A DNA stretch of 5,416 nt, from NCBI GenBank assembly GCA_900547135.1, contig URFJ01000122.1:1-5416 (forward strand), read 5' to 3'. Source of the DNA: an uncultured Eubacteriales bacterium. Lineage in GTDB: Bacteria; Bacillota; Clostridia; Christensenellales; CAG-138. Below, piece by piece: positions 1-4,853 of this stretch. A program made the position numbers and the translations under genes. The notes under the pieces are model-generated. The model saw nothing but the letters and a program-made list of their open reading frames with translations, did not search any database and had not been told where the DNA came from. Within the stretch, counting starts at the first letter, position 1. Each line of letters begins with the position of its first letter.

Positions 1-1
1 T

Positions 2-382
2 GCGTTTATCCTTGCTCCGGCCGCGTTTGCGGCGGAACAAGCGGGTGACGCGGCGAATCCGGCCGCGTGCAGCCACATCTATAGCAGTAAGCCGGTTGCA
101 ACGGGAACTCTATATATGGACCAATCATCCACACAACATATTGTGACTCTATATAAAACTCTTGAATGCATCAGATGCGGATATCTAAATACCGAGTTTG
201 GCGAACCGCGCAGTGAATACCATGAGCGGATGATGTACAGCGCGATTTGCGGCGGTACAACGCATTATTATAGATACAAGTGCAACCAATGCCGAAGGCT
301 CATGGGCGAAACCACTGTGCCATGCCCGCGCCCTGGGAACTGCCCAGGATTGCCTTTATCCATGATATTGCTGCCAAAATAA
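2..382 (+). CDS. Small exported Cys-rich protein, 5'-truncated by window edge
   Basis: The reading frame is open from base 2, so the gene starts outside the window; the ATG at 116 is internal. The first visible residues (AFILAPAAFA then AEQ) look like the end of a signal peptide with an AFA|AE cleavage site after base 31. That leaves a mature protein of about 116 aa acting outside the membrane. It carries eight Cys: one in a CSH motif near the mature N terminus, a CIRC pair followed by GY, a lone Cys in ICGG, a CNQC pair, and two more in a Pro-rich tail (VPCPRPGNC). Paired CxxC motifs plus nearby His suggest a zinc-ribbon-like or disulfide-stabilised fold, as in many small secreted clostridial proteins; I do not recognise the family. 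It lies 58 nt upstream of two permease genes on the same strand, so it may share their transcript and be a partner or substrate of that transporter. That link is inference. Confidence 0.75.
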   Translation, partial: AFILAPAAFAAEQAGDAANPAACSHIYSSKPVATGTLYMDQSSTQHIVTLYKTLECIRCGYLNTEFGEPRSEYHERMMYSAICGGTTHYYRYKCNQCRRLMGETTVPCPRPGNCPGLPLSMILLPK

Positions 383-383
383 C

Positions 384-402
384 ATAGTAAGCGAAGTACT
401 AT
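384..402 (+). other. Weak AT-rich hairpin between the exported protein and permease 1
   Basis: ATAGTA at 384-389 and TACTAT at 397-402 form a perfect 6-bp inverted repeat around a 7-nt loop, directly after the stop codon of the first gene. The stem is AT-rich and has no real U-tract, so it is a poor terminator. At most it could affect mRNA stability or read-through between the two genes. Confidence 0.2.
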
Positions 403-426
403 TTCCGGCCGCCCTTTATAACTATG

Positions 427-433
427 AAAGGAG
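427..433 (+). promoter_or_regulatory. Ribosome binding site of permease 1
   Basis: AAAGGAG lies 7 nt before the ATG at 441. It is a strong Shine-Dalgarno match at good spacing and fixes the start of the 642-aa permease. Confidence 0.8.
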
Positions 434-440
434 AGCAACC

Positions 441-2369
441 ATGACGTTTATAAAGCAGCTTCTCAGGTCGCCCGTAAGGACCGTGGCGTTTGCGCTTTTG
501 CTTGCCCTGTCGGGCGCAATGCTATGCATTGGGGTTAACGCATATGTTGGCGTTAATGAGCAGGTAGCGGCGCTGAATGAAACCTATACGACTATAGCTG
601 TTCCGGATTATAGAATGACGGAATATAGTATTACCAATTATGGACTAACGGTAGAGTCCTTTGAAGAGTCCTTACAGGAATACTTAAACGCGGTTTCCGA
701 ACGCAGGCGGTTAATAATGGGGGCAAAGGAGGCCGCCGTGACTTCTGATTTTATAGACGAGATTGAGCGAAGGGATATCTTTTCGGCCTATATACCGGGC
801 AGTAAACCCCTTATATCGAGCAGCGTTGATTGGGAAAAGTATAAAGCGGGCTTAGACAAGCCATATAACATTGCTGTTTTTTCCATAAATTGCGGTGAAA
901 TAAAGAATAACGAATATACCGTGAACAGTGTCGTCGATGAGAATGGAGAGGAGATTCCGTATACAGAGGTCAGTTATGAGATTAACGCCGAAGTAGAATC
1001 CTGTATACTGTTGCACGAGGATTATGATATCCCTGAGGAACTGTTAATTATCGGGGATATTGTTGACTATAATGGGGAAGTACCATTTAAGGAAGGGAAG
1101 CGATACCTGGTATGGGGCACATATAAAGGCCAGAGCATAGAGCAGACGGGGCCGGATTCGTGGGCAGTTATCGAAGAGTCAGATACCACACTGTCGCTTG
1201 GCGACCATCATGTATACAGTAGACAAATTACGGATATAGGCGACCTTGAAGAGCTGAATGGAAAACTATATTATCTAAATAAAATGCTGGATGGGTATCC
1301 CATATGCAAAGAGGTGCCCGAGGGCGTTGAAATTGAGGAATTTATATCCCGTGAGGACAACAAGGCCTGGCGTGACACGATTAATTATATGTGTGATATA
1401 ACCCTGCATTCTATACCCGTGATTACAACAAACAGACTGGACAGCATACTGCTATTCAATAACCGTGAAGCATATATAATTGAAGGCAGGGCGTTTGATA
1501 CCACAGAATACGCAAACGGCGAAAAGGTATGCATAGTGAATGCTGAGTATGCGGTTAAAAATGGGCTTGGTATAGGGGACAGAATAACATTTTTAACGTA
1601 TAATACAGGTTACAGTATTTTTACGGAATTTCTTGGCAGCATTGAAGAGGAGAGGAATGTGCTGCAGGTAGAACCATATAACCCAGACGTGGAGCTGGGT
1701 GAAGCGGAGGAATACACAGTGGTGGGCATATACCGGTCGCCAGGGTTTATATATGGTAATTATTCGTTTTCGCCCAATACGATATTCATACCCGCCTCAT
1801 CGACAGTACTGCCGCCGGAGCCGGAGAGCTATGGAATGGCTTACATGGATGTACTATACTCAATCGTGTTAAAAAACGGCATGGCGGATGCGTTTGAAGC
1901 GGAGCTGGAGGCGCAGGGCTATGGCGGATGTTTCCTATACTTTGATCAGGGATACGCGCAGGCGGCAGAGGGGATAGACGCCATGGTCTTAAACGCTAAC
2001 AGGCTGATGCTGTTCAGCGCCGTATTGTTTTTGGCCGCGGCCGTGCTGTTCGCGTACCTGTATACGAGGTGGGCGGGGAGAACGGCCGGAATAATGCGGC
2101 TTATAGGAGCAAAGCCAGGGCAGGTATTCTCTGGGATGAGCGCGTGCGCGCTGCTGGTATTGGCATTGTCGCTCACAGTTGGCTGTATATTAAGCTATAT
2201 CATGTATGATGGAATATGCGGGGCGGTGTTTGGCAATGGCGGAAGCGAAATGGCCTATTCGGTTCCATGGGCGCTTACCGCGGCGACAGTTGGGCTTATG
2301 CTTATAATGGGGGCCTGCATGTGCTTTTTTGCGGGAACAGCATCAGGCAATCCTATGAGAATGAAGTAA
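441..2369 (+). CDS. FtsX/MacB-like ABC transporter permease, large ectodomain
   Basis: This 642-aa membrane protein has the four-TM layout of FtsX-type ABC permeases. TM1 is at about residues 13-36, followed by an extracytoplasmic region of about 480 residues (37-520). Three C-terminal segments follow at about 521-543, 565-588 and 607-632. Residues 347-384 (IEGRAF...VCIVNAEYAVKNGLGIGDRI) and the later EYTVVGIY stretch resemble MacB-type periplasmic core domains. The loop after TM2 (RTAGIMRLIGAKPGQVF, about 547-563) matches the FtsX-domain pattern thought to couple to the ATPase. Family members move lipids, peptides or drugs, or drive mechanotransmission, rather than importing small solutes; the substrate here is unknown. 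The ectodomain is longer than the roughly 200-250 residues usual in MacB/LolC-type proteins. It is followed after 15 nt by a second permease, and the pair probably forms a heterodimer. No ATPase gene is in the window. The start is set by AAAGGAG 7 nt upstream. Confidence 0.88.
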   Translation: MTFIKQLLRSPVRTVAFALLLALSGAMLCIGVNAYVGVNEQVAALNETYTTIAVPDYRMTEYSITNYGLTVESFEESLQEYLNAVSERRRLIMGAKEAAVTSDFIDEIERRDIFSAYIPGSKPLISSSVDWEKYKAGLDKPYNIAVFSINCGEIKNNEYTVNSVVDENGEEIPYTEVSYEINAEVESCILLHEDYDIPEELLIIGDIVDYNGEVPFKEGKRYLVWGTYKGQSIEQTGPDSWAVIEESDTTLSLGDHHVYSRQITDIGDLEELNGKLYYLNKMLDGYPICKEVPEGVEIEEFISREDNKAWRDTINYMCDITLHSIPVITTNRLDSILLFNNREAYIIEGRAFDTTEYANGEKVCIVNAEYAVKNGLGIGDRITFLTYNTGYSIFTEFLGSIEEERNVLQVEPYNPDVELGEAEEYTVVGIYRSPGFIYGNYSFSPNTIFIPASSTVLPPEPESYGMAYMDVLYSIVLKNGMADAFEAELEAQGYGGCFLYFDQGYAQAAEGIDAMVLNANRLMLFSAVLFLAAAVLFAYLYTRWAGRTAGIMRLIGAKPGQVFSGMSACALLVLALSLTVGCILSYIMYDGICGAVFGNGGSEMAYSVPWALTAATVGLMLIMGACMCFFAGTASGNPMRMK

Positions 2370-2370
2370 A

Positions 2371-2379
2371 GGTGAGGTG
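2371..2379 (+). promoter_or_regulatory. Ribosome binding site of permease 2
   Basis: GGTGAGGTG immediately follows the stop codon of permease 1 and lies 5 nt before the ATG at 2385. It contains two overlapping matches to the anti-Shine-Dalgarno complement (AGGTGA with base 2370, and GAGGTG). The 15-nt gap between the genes suggests translation coupled to the upstream permease. Confidence 0.7.
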
Positions 2380-2384
2380 TTGAT

Positions 2385-3548
2385 ATGCTAAAGCCAACCC
2401 TAAAATGCCTGCTTAGGCGAAGGTTGTCCTGTATATTACTGGTTTTGCTGGTATGCGTGGGTGCGTTTGGAATGACCTTGCTGGCTGGAGCGCTTGATGC
2501 GCAGTATGCTGCATTGGATGAGGTCTACGAAGAAAGTTCAATCCGTTGTGTTATTTCCAACCTTAGCGGAACAAAAACCGACATGCTCGAAATCAACCCG
2601 ATGTATATCAATCTGTGCACATCCCCTGACAGGCACGATTTTTGCAGCTGGATTGAGCGCGTGAACCTTAAAAGAACGCTCAGATGCAATGAGGAGGGGC
2701 CGAATGAGGAGACTCAGCTTATAGGTATAAGCTATTCCGAGGCGGCCATGGAACTGCTTCCGGAGAACGGGGCGTCGCTGAGCTTTTTCGATGGATACAG
2801 CGAGGCTATTTTTCAGACGGATCAGGCGGTGTGCATTGTGCCAGGATCTAAGCTTTCCGAGCTTTCGATCAATAAGGACGGTAGCAGGCAGATTTCCCTC
2901 ACTTCGGGAGGGAAGACCGCAACTATGACCGTAGTGGGAGTATACTATGGGGGAATTTCATCAGCCGTTTACTGCCCCTTCGATTACCTGTCGAAATTTC
3001 TTGCGGAGGATGAGTATATTTATACGGACAGCTTATCGTTTTATGTTAAGGATAACAGGACGCTGGAGGAATTTAAAGCGGAGGCTGGGAAATACTTTGC
3101 CAAGCCCAGCATTACGGCAGAGGATAAGCCCATGTACTATGCCATAACGGTATACGACGAGCTGTTTAATAAGACGGTTGCCGGAATAGAAGAAAATATA
3201 TCGGTTCTTAGCCTGCTATTGCCGGTTTTATATATAATTGCCGCGGGAATAGGCCTGCTTGCAAGCTTCCTGTATATACGGGGCAGGATCCGCGAATTCG
3301 CGGTTATGCGCTCGCTTGGGTTAAGCCGTATGTGCGTAATCGGTCTTATCTCGTTCGAACAGCTCGTTATCGGCGTTGTTGGAACGGCGTTGGGCATTTC
3401 CGCCTGTCTTATTTTTTTCAGCGGCGCGTCAATAAAAGACGCTGTTAACGGCGTGTTGTTTACGCTTTGCTATCTTGTTGGAGCGCTTGCCGCCGTACTA
3501 TGGATAACTAACGTAAATGTGTTGCGCCTTCTAAAATCGGATGATTAG
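2385..3548 (+). CDS. FtsX-domain ABC transporter permease, second subunit
   Basis: This 387-aa protein has the usual four-TM layout. A basic N terminus (RRR at 11-13) precedes TM1 at about 14-36, and an extracytoplasmic domain follows at about 37-272. TM2 (273-298), TM3 (about 316-346) and TM4 (352-376) form the C-terminal FtsX-like domain. The loop RIREFAVMRSLGLSRMCV (301-318) is the typical FtsX cytoplasmic element after TM2. Its length is normal for the family, so it is the smaller and more standard half of the pair. The stretch TATMTVVGVYYGG (178-190) resembles the end of a MacB-like core domain. A distant paralogous relation to the upstream 642-aa gene is likely from the shared layout and the similar loop, but the outer domains differ strongly in size. 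It probably forms a heterodimeric transporter with that protein, with an ATPase encoded elsewhere. The substrate cannot be named. Confidence 0.88.
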   Translation: MLKPTLKCLLRRRLSCILLVLLVCVGAFGMTLLAGALDAQYAALDEVYEESSIRCVISNLSGTKTDMLEINPMYINLCTSPDRHDFCSWIERVNLKRTLRCNEEGPNEETQLIGISYSEAAMELLPENGASLSFFDGYSEAIFQTDQAVCIVPGSKLSELSINKDGSRQISLTSGGKTATMTVVGVYYGGISSAVYCPFDYLSKFLAEDEYIYTDSLSFYVKDNRTLEEFKAEAGKYFAKPSITAEDKPMYYAITVYDELFNKTVAGIEENISVLSLLLPVLYIIAAGIGLLASFLYIRGRIREFAVMRSLGLSRMCVIGLISFEQLVIGVVGTALGISACLIFFSGASIKDAVNGVLFTLCYLVGALAAVLWITNVNVLRLLKSDD

Positions 3549-3571
3549 GCATAAGGGCTTGGAGGGTTATT

Positions 3572-3603
3572 ACGGCTGTTGAGCGAGTGGCCTGTTCAGC
3601 CGT
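3572..3603 (+). terminator. Possible 3' hairpin of the permease transcript, no U-tract
   Basis: ACGGCTG (3572-3578) and CAGCCGT (3597-3603) form a perfect 7-bp GC-rich stem with an 18-nt loop, 23 nt after the stop codon of permease 2. The position suits a transcript end, but the following bases (CAAACAATGG) are not U-rich. It is not a standard intrinsic terminator; it may be a processing or stability stem, or chance. Confidence 0.25.
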
Positions 3604-3719
3604 CAAACAATGGTGATAATTGGGGGTGTACCTGTGGCTTGTTTATAGAGCACGTATATTATAAACTAAAAGAACCAGAACGATAAAGGATATGTCGGCT
3701 TATAATTCTCGCCCTGCAG

Positions 3720-3749
3720 ACAGGACGTTTGTTGTTAAGTCAGTCCTGT
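3720..3749 (+). other. Inverted repeat, weak stem-loop candidate
   Basis: ACAGGAC (3720-3726) and GTCCTGT (3743-3749) form a perfect 7-bp stem around a 16-nt loop. The DNA after it (GGGTTTCGCGGTTTT) is only moderately T-rich. It could be a weak terminator or part of a structured RNA in the long gap; chance occurrence is possible. Confidence 0.2.
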
Positions 3750-3992
3750 GGGTTTCGCGGTTTTGCCGGAAATTCTAATGAAGCTAATTAATACTAATTT
3801 AAGCCATGTATACACAGCACTGGCTATACAACACAACAGGTTTTGATATAGAATAACTCCGAAGCCGTGCCGGACACTGATTGACGAGAGACCCCAACGG
3901 CCATTACAGAATAAAAGGAGCCTGTCTAGCGCTGATTCGCCAATGCGTCTGAATACTTAGGATGGGAAGTGGGTTTAACCGCGAAAGGCAAT

Positions 3993-4085
3993 ATGAATAA
4001 AAATCCCTTTTTAACGGCACATCTGGCATGCGGCAATGAAATGGAATCTCTCTTTGGCCGTGATAAAAAATCTGCAATACATTAA
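3993..4085 (+). CDS. Doubtful small ORF, 30 aa
   Basis: An ATG at 3993 opens 30 codons beginning MNKNPFLTAHLACGNEMESL and ending at TAA 4083-4085. AAAGG at 3984-3988 could serve as a ribosome site, but the 4-nt spacing is short. The frame stays open upstream of the ATG to 3936, with no better start codon. There is no membrane segment, one Cys, and no family I recognise. It may be a real small protein, the remnant of a larger gene, or an ORF by chance; the last is the most likely. Confidence 0.18.
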   Translation: MNKNPFLTAHLACGNEMESLFGRDKKSAIH

Positions 4086-4111
4086 AATCATAATATATTT
4101 TGGCTTGTAAA

Positions 4112-4139
4112 TTGACTTTTGGAAATATAGGGATATTAT
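4112..4139 (+). promoter_or_regulatory. Sigma-A-type promoter upstream of the Rrf2 regulator gene
   Basis: TTGACT (4112-4117, five of six consensus bases) and TATTAT (4134-4139, five of six) are separated by 16 nt and preceded by an AT-rich stretch that could act as an UP element. Transcription would start near 4146, giving a leader of about 115 nt before the regulator gene at 4261. A short dyad, AATAT-N4-ATATT (4124-4137), lies across the spacer and -10 box and could be a regulator site, though it is short enough to be chance in AT-rich DNA. Confidence 0.55.
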
Positions 4140-4199
4140 TGTTTATGCTGAATCAAAGCTATTACGTTGCGGACGTATTTACTACATCGCAATATTTTA

Positions 4200-4232
4200 C
4201 GTTAAAGTGATGTTGCGCGTATCACTTTAACG
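4200..4232 (+). promoter_or_regulatory. Perfect 12-bp inverted repeat, candidate operator or leader hairpin
   Basis: CGTTAAAGTGAT (4200-4211) and ATCACTTTAACG (4221-4232) are exact reverse complements around a 9-nt centre (GTTGCGCGT). The repeat ends 28 nt before the start codon of the Rrf2 regulator and 15 nt before its ribosome site. Rrf2 family members often autoregulate by binding palindromes near their own promoters, so this is the best operator candidate in the window. It lies about 54 nt downstream of the predicted transcription start, so it would act as a roadblock, or as an RNA hairpin in the leader. No U-tract follows, which argues against an intrinsic terminator. Confidence 0.55.
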
Positions 4233-4247
4233 GCTTGGCCGGAAAGC

Positions 4248-4255
4248 AGGAAGGG
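4248..4255 (+). promoter_or_regulatory. Ribosome binding site of the Rrf2 regulator
   Basis: AGGAAGGG lies 5 nt before the ATG at 4261. It supports this start, which also places the conserved TTDYAIR segment at the expected position near the N terminus. Confidence 0.65.
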
Positions 4256-4260
4256 ATAAT

Positions 4261-4710
4261 ATGCTGTTATGTATTACAACTGACTATGCGATTAGGTGCA
4301 TGCTGCAGCTGGCAGCTAGCAACAAGATTTGTATAGCGACAGAGGTGGCGGATGCTATGTCGATTCCACTTTCGAATCTGCGTAAGATTATTCGGTTACT
4401 GAAGAAAGCAAAGTTAATCGAAACGCATCAGGGCAAAAATGGCGGAATTCTTCTTAGGCGCCATAGTAACGAGATTACGTTGAAGGACATTATGGTTGCT
4501 ATGGAAGAAGACATTCATATTAATCGCTGCGTGAAGGAGGATCATTTTTGCAACAGGGATGCTGTTGGAAAATGCCCCGTGCATAAATTGTACGATGATT
4601 TGCAGCGGCGGATCGGCGCTACCTTGGAACTTACCCTGCATCAGGTTATAACCTCGGAATTTGATTCAGAGGATTTAAGCAAAGCAAATTTAGAAAAAGT
4701 TAAAACATGA
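4261..4710 (+). CDS. Rrf2 family transcriptional regulator, NsrR/IscR-like, likely Fe-S cluster
   Basis: This 149-aa cytoplasmic DNA-binding protein has the normal Rrf2 length and layout. The N terminus has TTDYAIRCMLQLA (6-18), the typical first helix. The winged helix-turn-helix follows, with ATEVADAMSIPLSNLRKIIR at 26-45 as the helix-turn-helix and the wing at HQGKNGGILL (56-65). ITLKDIMVAME (72-82) leads into the dimerisation helix. Three Cys at 90, 97 and 105 (C-x6-C-x7-C) lie where IscR and NsrR bind their clusters. Asp8 matches the Asp that completes the [4Fe-4S] site in Streptomyces NsrR. Extra Cys at 4, 13 and 24 are not family ligands. NsrR senses nitric oxide and IscR senses cluster status; the GKNGGI wing and Asp8 favour the NsrR side, by eye only. 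It is likely transcribed alone from the promoter at 4112-4139 and may bind the dyad at 4200-4232. Its targets are not shown. Confidence 0.88.
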   Translation: MLLCITTDYAIRCMLQLAASNKICIATEVADAMSIPLSNLRKIIRLLKKAKLIETHQGKNGGILLRRHSNEITLKDIMVAMEEDIHINRCVKEDHFCNRDAVGKCPVHKLYDDLQRRIGATLELTLHQVITSEFDSEDLSKANLEKVKT

Positions 4711-4742
4711 AGTGCTGGCATAAATCCCGTCCATAAAATTCT

Positions 4743-4764
4743 GACAATGGGATACCCCACTGTT
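4743..4764 (+). terminator. Weak hairpin after the Rrf2 gene
   Basis: ACAATGGG (4744-4751) pairs with CCCACTGT (4756-4763) around a 4-nt loop, giving seven pairs with one A-C mismatch; a G-T pair can be added outside. It lies 33 nt after the stop codon. The following TTGGCATTCTT is only partly T-rich, so termination would be inefficient and some read-through into the peptidase gene is possible. Confidence 0.3.
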
Positions 4765-4853
4765 TGGCATTCTTACAGAATTACCACATTGCCTCTTCAG
4801 CCCGCTTTTACGGTACCGGGGTGGCACTTAAAAATCAGCGGAAGTATTGAAGA

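Larger units (their letters stand above)
3549..4260. other. 712-nt intergenic region without a convincing gene
   Basis: No frame on either strand carries a long open reading frame or a recognisable domain. In particular, I see no Walker A, signature or Walker B motif that would mark a decayed ABC ATPase. Contents supported to some degree are two short GC-rich stem candidates (3572-3603 and 3720-3749), a doubtful 30-codon ORF (3993-4085), a sigma-A-like promoter (4112-4139) and a perfect 12-bp inverted repeat (4200-4232). The part from about 4061 onward is clearly more AT-rich than the rest, as expected for a promoter region. The middle part, about 3690-4060, could be a non-coding RNA, an untranslated leader or remnant DNA; the sequence alone does not decide. 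Confidence 0.6.

Noticed and set aside
1946..2176. Minus-strand ORF of 76 aa opposite the C-terminal part of permease 1.
   Set aside because: Complete overlap with the well-supported FtsX domain of the permease, and no ribosome site or family features of its own.
3579..3686. ORF of 35 codons from TTG 3579 with GGAGGG upstream.
   Set aside because: The start is a rare TTG with a 12-nt spacing to the ribosome site, it overlaps the hairpin at 3572-3603, and the product matches nothing I recognise.
3692..3778. ORF of 28 codons starting MSAYNSRPAD with AAAGGA just upstream.
   Set aside because: The ribosome-site spacing is about 1 nt, too short to work, and the product is basic and unrecognised; most likely chance.
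3803..3830. GCCA/TGGC and TGTATA/TATACA interleaved repeats that could form a pseudoknot.
   Set aside because: Both connecting loops would have zero length, which is not geometrically possible; the pairs are short and mutually exclusive.
3825..3854. Possible promoter TATACA - 18 nt - TAGAAT inside the long gap.
   Set aside because: The -35 box matches only four of six consensus positions and no convincing gene follows.
3964..4015. T-box-like element: GTGG...ACCGCG followed by TCCCTTTTT resembles the antiterminator and terminator end of a T-box leader.
   Set aside because: The core is GTGGGTTTAACCGCG, with an insertion breaking the required TGGNACC bulge. No Stem I or specifier region is recognisable, and no aminoacyl-tRNA synthetase or amino-acid gene follows.
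4741..4792. Promoter for the peptidase gene (CTGACA at 4741 or TTGGCA at 4764 as -35).
   Set aside because: Neither has an acceptable -10 box at 16-18 nt spacing.
4817..4828. CGGGGTGGCACT upstream of the peptidase gene, similar to the T-box sequence GGGTGGNACC.
   Set aside because: Only a partial motif match; the spacer is far too short for a T-box leader and the gene is not an expected target.
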